64,000 nt of DNA from Engraulis encrasicolus (GCF_034702125.1 NC_085875.1:46439770-46503769); one strand, 5' to 3'. Counted from the first letter of the stretch, positions 11,600 through 24,250 are shown. Translations and numbers: made by a program. The notes: generated by a model from the sequence alone, not told the origin.

Positions 11600-13760
11600 T
11601 TTAGGCTTCCTCTGAGCGTCAATGCGCATCTGTTTCACTCTGCTCCGTTCACCACTTTGCTCTGTAGAAAGGCACAGCCGTTTGAACCGTCCCATATGAC
11701 CTGAACTCAGTCATGCTAGGCCATTATAAATAGGCCTATTATAAATTCGTGACTACTGCTCCCTCTGGCATAAGGCAGAGATGCAGCGTTTGGTGATGCT
11801 ACCAGAGCTCTTTATTAACGGCTCTGGATGCTACAGTGCCAGTCTGCCATCTAGTGGATGGTGGAAGTTGTGCAATACTGTTTTGGTCGCTGTACCAGAC
11901 TGACCCCTGATCTACCCTGGCCCTCTGCATTTGGTAGGCCAACGTCGATGTTGGTGATGACGGTGATATGTTTTTTGTTTTCGTCGAATTGATTTTCTGA
12001 TGCTTGTTAGGCCTACAAAAACGTTTGGAGCTCCACAAATAATTTACGCCCAATTGTATCCCAATAAAGCACTCCACTCTCGTTTTCCAACTTTTTTTTA
12101 TTTTAATATTGTTTTTTTTTTGTTTTTTTTTGTGCAAATTTTGTTTAGAAAAATTAACCTTGAAAATGTGCGAATACAATAGGCCATGGACATCTGGTCA
12201 TATGGATGTTGACGCAGCTGATTTTTACCTTTGGTTATTAAACTCTTCACAGGCGACGAGTTTGCACAACATTTCTTAAAATTCAAGGTCAGTGTCTGGT
12301 CGTGATATGTTTCTATTCTTTCAGCTTTTTGATTCAGAGGTCTATTTTAAACCTCTTCCGTACATGACACTCAATCGATAATTTAAGTCAACAGTAATCA
12401 TCATCATCAGATTTATTTATTTATTTAATTAGATGAAGAGGTAGGCTAAGGGAAACTGTGTAGTACTTAGCCTACAGATTGCATACTTGGTGTGACTGGG
12501 TTTGACGTATTTGTAGCCGTACAAGCACATGCACAATGGACTATGGCATCTGAAATAAGTACGCAAGTCGTCCTGTGATAGCCTACGCAAAATGCAAGTT
12601 GGTGTCAGCGTCATTTGTGGGTCAAAGGACATTGTTTTTCTAAATTCGCTACTTGGTCTTGGTGCCATTGACTGTAGGCATGATGTCTCTCCAAATGCGA
12701 GCTATCCTGTGAGCTATCCATGTAAAGGGTCTAAGCAGAACCACAACGGTAGCCTGTAAAGAAGGCTCTTTGTGAGGTTTTAAGCCCACGACGGTATAAA
12801 CCACCATTGTGCTGTTAAACCCCATAAATTTGTCACCGAGGCCTGATTAAACATGGTGAGAATTGTCTGTAGGTCTCTTTCGGCCCTGGACAATGGCGTC
12901 CATTCAAGGAGACACGCACAAAAAAGTGTTTAAGAGAAGATGCTGCTAGCGAAGAGATACGGACAGTCCCCTCCATATGGGAAAAAAGGTGGTCCAAGCG
13001 AGCGGACAAAAGACCAGGTGACAGGGACGATCCGCCACTGGGAGTCGGGATTAATACGACAGGGTGTCGGGGAGACAAGGAGGGCCTGTCCGAGGGAGGC
13101 CTTACAGATCTGCACCACGTCTAGCTCCAATATACATCGGCCACAGAAAGTGAAATTAAGAGCCTAATCTCGCAGCTAACTACAAAAAACGAAGGGTTTA
13201 GCGGTTTGGTATGGCGACGCATTGACCTTTTGACTTCACAGCATTTAAAACAGTCTCATTAGAAACTACAAGGTAGCCGAGGATAAAGCTATGTGAGCGA
13301 GTGGTCGCATTACACAACATAGCAATGGAATATCCACCTCATAAGCTATTGAATGATTAAAAGTTATATTCGAATGTGAACTACAGCAGGAGATTGACTT
13401 TTATAGAGAATATCCTTTGTATAGGCCAAGGTAGGCCTATAGTCTATGTGAATGTGTATGTTTTTGTGGCTTTTAACTTGTAAGTTAAGTTGAAAGTGAT
13501 CATTTTACAAAGACCCTTTAGCCTATATCTTAAAATTAGAGGAATTTCTTTTTTGTAGGCTAGGCCTACATGTAGGACAAACTCTATATCGACTTTTCAC
13601 TGAGATCTTTGTAAATGGTTAAACTTGTAGGCTATAAGCCTACATTTCAGATACATTCGACATTTTGAAAGAGGAAAAAAACTATATAGGCCTACTGATA
13701 TTTACAATTCTTTTACAATAGTACAACAACTGATTCCACCCATTATTGTCTTGTATGAAT
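11600..13760. other. intergenic between nkx2.1 and nkx2.9
   Basis: No gene is supported. T-rich runs lie near 12090-12132. TAGGCCTA words recur near 11731, 12009, 13433, 13562 and 13688. Confidence 0.5.
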
Positions 13761-13772
13761 TAAGATGAATTC

Positions 13773-13778
13773 TTTATT
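13773..13778 (-). promoter_or_regulatory. nkx2.9: candidate nkx2.9 polyadenylation signal AATAAA
   Basis: TTTATT on the plus strand, 440 bp past the stop. The AT-rich stretch 13780-14216 would be the 3' UTR. Confidence 0.45.
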
Positions 13779-14216
13779 GATGTTATTGTAAAAACACGTC
13801 CAGAACTTTCTATTCCTAACAGTACAAAACACATATAATATGTTACAAATATCTGCTGACCGTTAAAGTAGTCATAAAAAGATACAAAAATACATTCACG
13901 TTCAATACTCAAAAAACATTTAAATTCACATATAACAACTCCCATCGGTGTCAAGCCCAGGATGTGCTACAGTTAAAAATTAACACAATAATACAAAATA
14001 CAATAGAGAAAAGTACAAAAAATACTATACAGTTAAACATATGTGCAAAATATCTTATCTGTATTTCTGAACTTAAACTATGTTTAAAATAGTCATCAAA
14101 CACAACTCAAACGGACGTAATAAAGTTCTATGCTTGAAAATATTCCATTTCTGTGAGGTGTTTGTATTAATTAGTGTCCAAAAGTCTCTTTGCTATCGCG
14201 TAGCCGTGTTTCAGCC

Positions 14217-14764
14217 TCACCAAACGAAGTGGTGTGGCGCGGGCACCGAGTGCGTAAAGTGCTGGAATCTGGGGATGAGGCTGAGCGGAGAAGGATGCCG
14301 TTGGCAGTCCTGCAGTGGGCTATAGTGTGCGACAGGTGCAGCAGCAGCAGCAGAGGTGGCCAAACATCCACTCCTGTCCGTGCCGATGAAGCAAGTCTGG
14401 AAGTGTTTGGCGCGCGTTTCCCCCAACAGAACCGGCACCACAAGCCTCCTCAACGCCGCCGCTTGGCCGAGATCTGGCGCGCAACCCTCAGTGCGCGCCC
14501 TCTTCATCTTGTAGCGGTGATTCTGGAACCAGATCTTCACCTGCGTCGGCGTGAGGCTGAGCAGGTGCGCCAGCTGCTCGCGCTCTGGCGCTGACAAGTA
14601 GCGTTGGTGACGGAAACGGCGCTCCAGCTCGTAGGTTTGCGCTTTGGAGAAGAGCACGCGGCGTTTCTTCTTCTTCATCTCCTCACTCTCGGTTTCCGAT
14701 GAGGCCTCTGCTGTCGCGTTGGGAGAATCGTCAGATGTGGTGTCCGGGCTACTTTCGTCAGATG
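14217..14764 (-). CDS. nkx2.9: nkx2.9 exon 2
   Basis: 548 bp. The acceptor is TTTATTTACAG ending at 14765. The stop is TGA at 14219-14217. It contains the homeodomain. The intron is 258 bp (14765-15022). Confidence 0.93.
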
Positions 14765-15176
14765 CTGTAAATAAATAAGGGGGAATATTACATAACTCCT
14801 TCGTTACCATCCCAATAATTTTCCATGAGACCTTGAGTCATTCACTCAATGACCCATTTGCTGCATGCAATGATGGCGACTCAAACCACTTTTAAATCAA
14901 GTCTCGGCTAAAATATTACATACTATAAAGGCACTTAAATGTACGCTTTAACACACTTTCAGACACTCAATGTACTTCCACGGGTAAACACTTAAAATGT
15001 AAGCCTGCACATATCCACTTACATGAGCAGTGGATCCTGTCAAGATTCATCCATGGTGAGAAAGATGTGTTGGAGATGGGATCAGCCTCAAAGCTTTGTG
15101 GAACACTATTCCCCTCATCCTCCGGTAAATCCAAAATGCTTCTCACGGTGAAACTGAATTTCGTGGAAACGGTCAT
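14217..15176 (-). CDS. nkx2.9: nkx2.9 (NKX2-8-type) homeodomain transcription factor, two exons
   Basis: Join of 15176-15023 and 14764-14217 gives 233 residues. It is a nuclear NK2-class regulator expressed in ventral neural tube and pharyngeal endoderm in vertebrates. The TN motif [13 protein letters not shown] lies at residues 7-19. An acidic Ser-rich linker precedes the homeodomain at about 83-142, with [10 protein letters not shown] and Tyr54 at residue 136. A short NK2-SD-like run, [10 protein letters not shown], lies at 157-166, then Ala repeats and a C-terminal Trp (HFVW). The chosen start at 15176 has A at -3 and gives the family N-terminus; an in-frame ATG at 15233 adds 19 unmatched residues. 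The exon junction restores a Ser codon (T|CA). It is transcribed in the same direction as nkx2.1, about 6 kb away, and divergently from pax9. Confidence 0.95.
15023..15176 (-). CDS. nkx2.9: nkx2.9 exon 1
   Basis: 154 bp, 51 codons plus one base. The donor is CAT|GTAAGT, with GT at 15022-15021. It encodes the TN motif. Confidence 0.93.
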
Positions 15177-15335
15177 GTTTGCGCCCGGAAAATGTTTCGT
15201 TGGTTTAGGAGATGGTGAAAAACGCCTCTTCAAGTTGATCCAGTGGCGGATGAGTCAGGACAAGACAAGCAAGCAAGGTGCACTCGCGTCCACGCCAAGC
15301 TCCTCAATGGCAGACTAAAGTGCCTGGGAAGGGTG

Positions 15336-15347
15336 TTTATATATAAA
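15336..15347 (-). promoter_or_regulatory. nkx2.9: candidate TATA box of nkx2.9
   Basis: TTTATATATAAA, near-palindromic, lies 160 bp before the nkx2.9 ATG. It predicts a start site around 15305-15315 and a 5' UTR of about 135 bp. Two POU octamers (ATTTGCAT at 15661-15668 and 15840-15847) lie further upstream. Confidence 0.5.
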
Positions 15348-15968
15348 CAGCACTCAACGCTGTTCAACACTGTCTCTTTTCAGGCCCGGGCCTCCCCTCC
15401 TCTCTCAAGGATGCAAAGCACCTGAATGCGCTGGGTACTTAAAACTCCAGTGATAGTAGGTGTGAACCCGGGGAAAGAATAGGAGCGGCCCTCACAATGT
15501 GCGAAGGAAACACTCTTCATCATTACCGATGCGCTCTGAACAGTGAAAAGTGGGAAAGAGATAATGGTAATTGTCGCCGCTGAATCACGTCTTGGGTGGC
15601 AAGTGACAACAAGAAGCGCACATCCCTCCCCCAAGAGCAAACAACGCGCCCCCTTTGGATATTTGCATACAAAGTAATCCATTAGAGCGGTGTCTAGAGT
15701 TGGTTTAACTAATGCATTTATTGGTGTTATTGCCGATACATCGTCAAATTGCTTGTTAAGACAAATGATGACAAAACTTTATGAACCATTGGCGTGATAC
15801 TCGTTAAAAAAGCACACCAACAGGCCGCATTCCACGCATATTTGCATGGAACAAATACAAATGCACTTGTTTTTTTCATTCCTATATTGAAAAACAAATA
15901 CATCACAGCTTTAATATAAATATGTATGCCTATTTTTTGGAAACTTGGTAAAATCACTTTTTGCAATG

Positions 15969-16042
<74 letters not shown>
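15969..16042. repeat. (ATCT)n microsatellite
   Basis: About 18 tetranucleotide units without interruption. Confidence 0.98.
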
Positions 16043-16123
16043 GTGCACAAGGTTTTGTTTTAGTCAAATTCAGCAGAGAACTATCCAAACATAGGACAAC
16101 TTGAGGTTATTTTTGGACCACTG

Positions 16124-16124
<1 letters not shown>

Positions 16125-16211
<87 letters not shown>
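16125..16211. repeat. (GT)n microsatellite
   Basis: About 43 GT units, 80 bp from the ATCT array. Confidence 0.98.
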
Positions 16212-16213
<2 letters not shown>

Positions 16214-16219
16214 GAGAGG

Positions 16220-17750
16220 AGAATCTCTCTGTGTGAAGTTGCTTTTCAAGATGGAGCAGTGGCTCACGTCCATCTCTTCACGACTGAGTGTACACCACAG
16301 GGGCGGGCGCGCGGAACCCGACTTGTCGTTCCCATGCCACCGCGTGGACATGCTCGGCCTCTCCTCTCCTCTTCTTTCTCTTCCCCTCCTCTATCAGAGA
16401 GAAACGCAGCCCTGGTGACAGAGCGCGAGAGCCCTCCCTGGCCGGGGTCTGCTGGATGCACCTCTATATGAGACAGCCTGGGTGGTCGCGCCGAGAAAGA
16501 GAAGGGGGGACACAAATACATGCCAACCAGCGCGCCCAAACAAAGGAGGCAAATGTAGCCCCGCGTCAGAGACCCGTTGGAAGCATTTGTTCCAGTCAAG
16601 ATTTTGCATTTGTTCAGTGGCCTAATAATGCATGATTGACGCCCGGCTACAATGTCCTTTAACTTTCTCGAATAAATCCGCGCTTGTTCCTTGTTGTCAT
16701 GGTGGTGAATGGGCCTGAATGGGATCTTGGCTGATATCTACTGCTACACGTCTACTGCCTCCCAAGTCTATACACCATTATTAGTTATGCGGTTTCGAAA
16801 CAGAATCAAAAGCGCCTTAGTCCCCCGGTGACACATCAAGTCTGCAGGCCCCTATGTTTTTTTAATGCGTCAAGGCGCGTTAAATCAAAATAATGGTGAC
16901 CCGGTTTAAGGCTACGTGCTGTTTTAATTGGGTGTCGTATTGGTGGTGACACCAGGCAAGTGCTAGCCTACTGCTAATGGAAACGCTGGCTTCTCTTACC
17001 TATAATACAGAAGCCTCTATATGAAAAACAAACGTATTCCTGTGGTGTCCAATGTGTGACCTTGTGCGGGATATTTCAACTGACATAGGTGTCAGCCATT
17101 TGGAATTGTGCTGACGCTTTATGATTGACCTGGTCCAATTATAGGCCTACTATACCACCAGTTCAATGCATCTTCACGCACAAACATCCCTTTTGTCCGT
17201 GATCAGAAAGCAATCCCATCAACATCATCTTCGATCTAACATTCATATTCACAGAGGGAAGGATCCCAAAGTACCTTTTCGTCCATCTTCAAGTTGACTC
17301 GGGGGATTACAGGCGTTGGTAAGTGTTTGTCCAGAAGTACCAACAGAGGAGAAGTACCAACGGAGGACTTCGAGAAAGAGAAAATTCTCTATCCTTAATC
17401 ACTTGTGCAATGGCTTTAATCTAGGAACCACCGAGTGTTTTCCCGAGGGCTTGAGCAGAAGAGCCGGCTCTCTAGGACGCCAAGAGCCCTCCACCGACAA
17501 ATATTTGCTTTAGCGCTCTCCTCATTTTCATAACAACCGCGCTTTTATGTTGCAGTGTCTATGTTGTTTGTGGACTCACGTCTCGTAGCCCTTTGCCAAA
17601 TCGTGTCGGTAGAAACAAGATGGTGACTTCTGAAAAGTAGGATATGTCTTACGTGAGTGCATTCTATACATTTTTAGTGTAGGACCTAAGATAGCCCCCC
17701 TTTCGCAAGTGAGAGATGCAACCCAAATTCAAATAGCATGCTTGTTCCAA
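16220..17750. other. intergenic between nkx2.9 and pax9
   Basis: Complex sequence with no gene I can support. Overlapping ORFs near 16230-16640 disagree in frame and match nothing known. Confidence 0.5.
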
Positions 17751-17758
17751 CACTCTAA

Positions 17759-19669
17759 GGGACTGTTCGTAATTTACCGGGGGGGGAGGGCTGGTGCGTA
17801 GGGGGGGGAGGGCCATGGGGAAAAAAAACGAATTTATTTTATTTTATTTTTATTTTTATTTATTTTTTTAAACAATAATAAAACATGCTCTGAAACACAT
17901 CGCTTTGCGATGCACGGTCCCGGTGCATATAGCACTGAAGCGTGTATCTGTAGTCAAAAAACTATCAGGTGCAGCTACTGTAGATTGCCCGCGCTGACTC
18001 TCTTTCACTGTAGGATTGCTAGTGCTACGGAGGAACACTGAGCATCATAGAAAATGCCCGTGAGCAAATATCAAACTAGCTGAGTTGAACTATATGAGCT
18101 AAACAGTTTTGGGAAGTTTTGACAACGAATTGGATGGGCATTTCCAGAGAGGTGTTGTAGTCAACTGGTGGTCACAGCCTCTGGTAAGTCATGATTTTAT
18201 TTATTGGCACCGCCGTGTGCTTTACATTTGTGTTCAAAGAACTTTTAGACCCCAACCAGACCGGAAAGAACAGTACCTAGGCCTAGACGTACTTTGGTAG
18301 AACGGTGCAGTGACGCGAGTTTGTTTTGTTAGCTTGTGGTGTCAAGGTAGTAATAAAAGTGGTATTAACGGCGATGTGTTGGCCATGCATCATAAGGTCT
18401 TGAAACCATTGGAGGAGCTAACTTGTTGTGAAGAGAAGTCTCATCACTTTGGTGAACAAAAACGGACCGAGGAATTATGTACATTTAAAGCGTGACGGGA
18501 GAAGGGAAATGTCACCAAAGTTGTGCATCGTGTCAGGTACTTTTGTTTCTTGCTGTGGAGATTGGATTCGTAGAAGCGTGTATTGGTATGCTAGGTCTTG
18601 CCTGTTGCTGGTGAAGTAGTCTAGCCTAGCCTCGGAGTTGGCTATGGGGTGAATCTGAAGGAGAGCACAGCCGATGGTGTGTCTGGCTTGTCTATCATCA
18701 TAGTTGTCAAAGTTGAATTGCCGCGGTGTGTAATGGCTGTGCTATTGTTGGATGTTTTGGAATGTTGTACTGGTTCTGTTTGGCAATTTGTTCCTTTTGC
18801 CTCTTGCTGCTGATTTGACCACCATAGCACCACCACCTATTAATGCGTCTTAATGGCCTACGTTGAATGCAAACTAAAGGTGGCTTTCTCACTCTCCCTG
18901 TATCAATAGCCAGCAATGGCTCGAGCTGCTTTGGCGCTTAGCCTACTTCTTGCTCCGATCACATCCCGAACTCTTTGGCCGTCAGAGTGTAATTGCATTC
19001 GGGAAGGTAGAGCTATGCCTGTGTGTGTGCGTGCGTGCTTTTATGCGCGGTCTGGGAGACAGGACAGGGGTCCTGATCGAGATGCACCTGATCCACAGTC
19101 GCAATTGCAAGAAAATCTAAATTATTTGAAAGCCCGGTCACCTCTCACGAGTGCATCGCATAGCCTAGTCAAAGCATTTCTTCTAATTTCACACATTGCA
19201 CACTGCCCATGCTGAAGAGACAAACTGTCAAGGCAGCGCGATTTGCTCGTGAACGCGCCCTCACCTCCACATCAGGTGCGCGTTTCACTTCCGCAAGAAG
19301 AACTTAATAATGTCAAAGTGAGATGTTAAAGAAAAAAAAAAGTTAAATCTAGCCATCCTTGTTTAGGCTACATAAAACATGAGGAAGTTATTCAGATGTG
19401 ATTCGCCATTCCTCACCCTAAAATTGATTAGAACGCAGGAAATTGCATCTAAAAACCAGATTTTTTTTCACATCACCCCCTGGTCAAAACCAGTTCCTGC
19501 GTCCCTGGCTTCGCTACTGTGCTGAACATGTAAAACGTAGGCCTACCTTGTGAAAGGCGCTGCTTGTCGAGCAGGGAAATATTGAAGCTGCGGTGGGGAA
19601 ACTCTCTCCACTTTGTAGTTTACAGTAGTAACAACTCGGACATTGGTATTGAAATGGAAGTTTTTATTA

Positions 19670-19719
<50 letters not shown>

Positions 19720-20096
19720 TTTACTTAACACGTAAAAAAAATAGTGAAGGCAATTTGTCTTGGTGACAGTGGAGTTAAAAGGCATCCCATGCAGCCGCAG
19801 AGGTAGATTCTAGCGGCTTAGGTATCCACTGATATCGATAGCACATAATAGGCCTAGTGCAGACAACCGCCCTTGATGTAGGCTATACTCTGACTGTTCT
19901 CATGATGGTTGTTCATCGACCAATTTTACATAATTATTTTTTTACCTGTAGGGGGAGGGCCATGGGAAAACAAAATTGAAATGGGGGGAGGGCCATGGGG
20001 GAAAAAATTGAGGTGGAGGGGGGGGCCATGATTTTTTTTTTTGACCGGACTTCCAGCGCACCAGCCCTCCCCCCCCGGTAAATAACGTACAGTCCC
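17759..20096. mobile_element. 2.3 kb non-autonomous DNA transposon with 40-bp terminal inverted repeats (PIF/Harbinger-like)
   Basis: The left end starts GGGACTGTTCGTAATTTACC at 17759. The complement of the right end starts GGGACTGTACGTTATTTACC at 20096. The two 40-bp ends match at 38 positions, including the same G8-A-G3 run and CTGGTGCG. Both sides are flanked by TAA (17756-17758 and 20097-20099), the 3-bp TWA target duplication typical of PIF/Harbinger; a GGG terminus also fits. The interior has no transposase-like ORF. Copies of the word GGGGGGAGGGCCATGGGG sit inside both ends (near 17802 and 19950-20030). Superfamily is inferred from TSD and TIR. Confidence 0.75.
19667..19720. repeat. 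(ATT)n microsatellite
   Basis: About 17 ATT units inside the TIR-bounded element. The poly-Asn ORF is its translation. Confidence 0.95.
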
Positions 20097-21727
20097 TAAT
20101 TTGGTTTACAGTTTTAGTTTTTTTTTTTCGTTTTCTGTCAAGGCCTTGTAAAGTGAGTTTGTAGGCCTAAGTGAGTTTGACCTCTTTGACAAAACCAGCT
20201 GGAGACGTTTGCCTCGTCCTAAAGCAGGTTATTAATTTAGGCTAAAACGCCCATCGCCCAGGGCAATCCAGGCAGGAGAAATTACCGAGGCGATATGGGT
20301 TAGGCCTATGTAAATATGCCATTTTGTAATGGGGAGAATGGGCGATTCTATGATATAGATAGGCCTATCTCAATAAAAACTAAAGTAAGGTCAATGATGT
20401 ATTATTGATTAGGCACCATTCAGATGTATGCCTATATAATCAACTATATTATCTTTATATTTTAACCCCATTCAATTGTATTATTTTATTTGAGCTTTAT
20501 GTATCCAGCAAGGTCCCATTGAGGTATGAAACCTCTTCTTCCAGGGAGTCCAAACAACAGAGGAGGTATTAGACACACCATCACGCAGCAAGTAAAAAAA
20601 AAAAGTTTTAAACACTGTTACCCCTTGCTCTGAATTTACATTTGATTTGCGCAAACACGGTCCCTATTATAACTTTGCTGTTACGCGAATGGAATGGCCT
20701 GGTCGTTATGTAGGCCTATTACTAAAGACTATGTCATGTCAGAGACGGTGTATTATGAATTAGAATTAAAAGAATCTTAGGTCATGTCTCAGTAGTGGAG
20801 ATATTAGTTTTCCCCAACCAATAATGTTGGGTTCCTGGTGGAACGGCGCGCAAAGGATCTACGGGGAAAATGCAGTTACTCGGACACCCTGAAACGTTAG
20901 CCTGGTTATCATCGACATTAAAATATCTTCGAGACTTGAGTTGCAACGCTGAAAGTGTTGCGTCACTGGGAGGGCACAGCCTGGCTACTGAAACGTCCCC
21001 TCTGCTCAGCGCAAGGTGCAAGGTGCTCCACCGGTCGACATGTCTTGACCTGAAGGGCTGCTGTTCACCTGAGAGGTGCTGAAATACATCACTTTGCCGC
21101 TTGCTGTTTTGAGCAGGCTGCGTATTGGCCTACAGGCGTTTGCCAGGCCAAAACAGATTTTGGGGTAGGACACAGGAGACCTGTTTTTGCCAGATTTGAA
21201 TACGTTGCGCATAACCTGATCTATTGTGTGGTGTTTTAGTAGCCTGCGTCTATCGGCCTAACTCTGGGGTGCGTTTCTCTAAAGTGTAGCTGTTAGCCAA
21301 TTAGCAACTTGGGTAGTTGCCAATGGGAAATTGCATCGCAAACAACATAGTAGCTAACATAATTAGCAACTATGGTTTCGAGAAATTCACCCCTGGTGTG
21401 TATTACAACAAGCTTATTGGCCCATGCCACATGCTAAAAGCCTCCATTTGTTGAGCATTGGATGTCAATGGAATTAAGTAGTTTGGACATCATCTGATGC
21501 TTCTGTGTGGCATGATAGGCAAATAATAATAAGCAATGTTCCAGATTAGGGGTGGTTGATCAGAGCTGTTATGCAACATAAGACTATTTTCCTCTGAACA
21601 CAACGCTAATATGATCCATGGAGTGGATTGTGTGATAAATAGTAGCCTTCTTTGTACATGCCTTAAACAGTTAGACATAATGAACCTATACATATGTTTG
21701 TACATGCCTGTTTTGAAGCGTCCATGG

Positions 21728-21886
21728 CAGTGGCGGAACAGCTGCACACAGGGCCCCAGGGCAAGACACTTATAGGGCCCCCTATACAGCTTGCCAAGCT
21801 CACAATAGGGCCCCCACCACCAATACGGGAGGGCCCTGGGCCCAGGGGCAAGTGCCCTGCTCGCCCTCCCTATAGCTCCGCCCCTG
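21728..21886. mobile_element. hAT-type MITE, 159 bp
   Basis: The ends are CAGTGGCGGAAC and (complement) CAGGGGCGGAGC. A perfect 8-bp target duplication GTCCATGG flanks it at 21720-21727 and 21887-21894. The interior is rich in GGGCCC and has no coding capacity. An 8-bp TSD with CAG-type termini is diagnostic of hAT elements. Confidence 0.88.
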
Positions 21887-22374
21887 GTCCATGGTGACTT
21901 GGTCGTTGCGTTGACATTCATGGTGGCAAAGTGCCCCCTGGAGGCAATAAGTAGCCTACTGCTGTAGTCAAAGCAGATTACCGCCCCCTTCTTATTCCCA
22001 AAACTATGGGACAGCAGGAATCTACCTATTGTACACAGTAGCCTACAGAGTGCTGCTTTTTTCCTGTATATTTAACTCGGCTGCCAAAAGACTGACATTG
22101 CCAGTGGATTGTTAGTTCTCTTACTCTGCCTTAAAATGGTATACAGAGATATTTTTGAGATGACACTTCCACAAGAAACCAACCAGCAATTTAATTCAAA
22201 TCCTTGTGCTGCTTGGCAAGGGAATGTTATGTTTGAGCTCTTTGTTGTAAATTATAGATATTGTGTTGCTGTAGACTCTTCCAACCTCCAAATCAACATT
22301 TGTATTCTATTTCCAGTAGAGCTGTCTCTCTAGAATTCATTGGCTTTATATTTGATTTTTTTTCCGCTGTACGC

Positions 22375-22406
22375 ACGCACGCACACACACACACACACAC
22401 ACACAC
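22375..22406. repeat. short (CA)n run
   Basis: About 13 CA units preceded by CGCA repeats. Confidence 0.85.
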
Positions 22407-22584
22407 CATTGACCCTCAGTCATTAGTCTTGTTTGGTAACTGTGTCATCCTTGTATATTTAGTCCTGGTGTTAAATCATGGTAGCTCAGCCTGCCAAGGT
22501 CTGTTATGTACAAAGCAGCTGCACATGGTGTCAATGTAGAGTTTTATACTGTAAAACTGATGCATAGAATATACCTGAAAATGT

Positions 22585-22690
22585 AATTTATTGTTTATTT
22601 AGCAGGGACAGTGCACAATATACAATTGAGCTAGATTATAGCCACATGGCTAATTTTCATCTGTAGTCCCTGGACAGGAATTGGTGTTAA
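22585..22690. repeat. possible dispersed fish repeat fragment
   Basis: A phrase near 22589 (TTTATTTAGCAGGGACAGTG) resembles a repeat tail I have seen in fish genomes. No TIR, TSD or poly(A) was found, so this rests on recollection. Confidence 0.25.
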
Positions 22691-23594
22691 GATAAAATGC
22701 AGTTACATTTAATGAAATGGGGATAACATACCATGGTGCTTCGACCTCCTTTTTAGTTCTTGGAATAATTTAAGATGGCATTTATGTTGTGAATATACTG
22801 TACACATTTTTTTTTTTAAATCGGATCCATGTAGACCCTCAAATAAGCACATTTATCAGATGGATCCCATGCCAGTGCATACAGCGATTTCTTTTGCTTC
22901 AAATTCTATTTTTTTTTGTTCAAATTCTAGTGTATGTACGACTTGTTTGTAAGCACCAATTTATCCAAAGATAGCCTACCTCTGGGTGAAAATGTATAGG
23001 TATGAGTTACACAGCACACAAGGATTGTTTTGCATCCACACAGGGGATCTCAGATATGCACAGACAGTTGCGGTAACATTTTTATCCTTGTGAGATGCAC
23101 TAATGTTCAAATGACAAGTTCCGTTGCACAAATGCATTTATATATTACAGCCTATGGGTTCTCAGATATGGATGCACTAAACTTAGGGAACAACCTGACA
23201 AGAAATCTTCCCTCTAGGATTATGGTGCTTGGGTGACATCTGAATCTGATTCGTGTCCACTTAATTTGAAACTTTGGAAGTCAGGAATAATGCGGCTTTG
23301 TGAACATTTGTTTTTACCTGACACATGACATAATGGTACACTACCTGGTACATGAGGACATTGGGGAAGGGGGTAGGAAGGTTGAGTTTGTCTTGGCCTG
23401 CACGTCCTGGCCGCAAGGTTTATTTAACTCAACCATGCCATAAGACTTATGGCATACGGGATACCTCATTTATCCTAAAGGAATCTGAGATGTCAAGTAG
23501 CATGTTGTAATGTTGGCTAATGATGATATGGTGCAGGGGATATATAGAAATAATATGTTTATATGTATTATGGCAATCCTTGGTAGTCCTATGC

Positions 23595-23923
23595 CAGTGG
23601 TTCTTAACCTTTTTTCTTGAAGCACCCCCTAACCTGTGCCAAAGACAAGCCGTGCACCCCCAACCCAAACGTCTACACACGTGTATACGCACTAATTGAT
23701 TTAAGTGAATAATCACTGTGATTCTTACTTTAGACATTAATCAATACTTTAATGACTTTACATTAGGTCCAAAACGTGTTATAATTTGGTCTTGATTTGG
23801 CCTAATTATAATGTTTGGAAGCAGAATTTTGGTCAAAACCTCAACACAAAAAAAATGATGCGCACCCCCTGAAATCTCTGGCGCACCCCCAGGGGGTGCC
23901 CGCCCCCATGTTAAGAACCACTG
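23595..23923. mobile_element. hAT-type MITE, 329 bp
   Basis: It begins CAGTGGTTCTTAACCT and ends GTTAAGAACCACTG, giving inverted repeats of at least 14 bp. The flanks TCCTATGC (23587-23594) and TCCTATGG (23924-23931) are an 8-bp target duplication with one difference. The subterminal DNA holds repeated GCACCCCC words in both halves. No ORF. Confidence 0.9.
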
Positions 23924-23948
23924 TCCTATGGTAGTCCTTAGCTTGCAG

Positions 23949-24250
23949 TCATGGGTAAGTGGTTAGGGCGTCAGACTTGTAGCCCAATGGTTGCCGGTTC
24001 GACTCTTGACCCGCCAGGTTGGTGGGGGGAGTAATCAACCAGTGCTCTCCCCCATCTTCCTCCATGACTGAGGTACCCTGGGCATGGTACCGTCCCACCG
24101 CACTGCTCCCCAGGGGTGCCACTGAGGGCTGCCCCCTTGCACAGGTGAGGCATAAATGCAATTTCTTTGTGTTCACTTGTGTGCTGTGGAGTGCTGTGTC
24201 ACAATGACAATGGGAGTTGGAGTTTCCCAATGGGCTTTCACTTTTACTTC
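23949..24250 (+). mobile_element. tRNA-derived SINE
   Basis: The head resembles a tRNA with an internal RNA polymerase III promoter: an A-box-like GGGTAAGTGGTTAGGG near 23953 and a B box GGTTCGACTC at 23996-24005. It is followed by a tRNA-unrelated body and a tail of TTCACTT-type repeats. The body (GGTACCCTGGGCATGGTACC and flanking) matches my memory of a widespread teleost SINE. It sits 25 bp from the hAT MITE. No clear TSD. Confidence 0.8.

Noticed and set aside
15177..15233. Upstream in-frame ATG of nkx2.9
   Set aside because: Adds 19 residues before the family start; the ATG at 15176 has good context and the expected N-terminus.
18916..19215. 99-residue ORF with a hydrophobic, signal-like start
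   Set aside because: Inside a transposon-like element, no homologue recognised, ordinary length for chance; its start resembles a signal peptide only weakly.
17800..20050. Transposase gene inside the TIR element
   Set aside because: No ORF above 100 residues and no DDE or Myb-like motif seen.
23949..24020. Functional tRNA gene
   Set aside because: A and B box-like words are present, but no full cloverleaf and the sequence continues as a SINE body.
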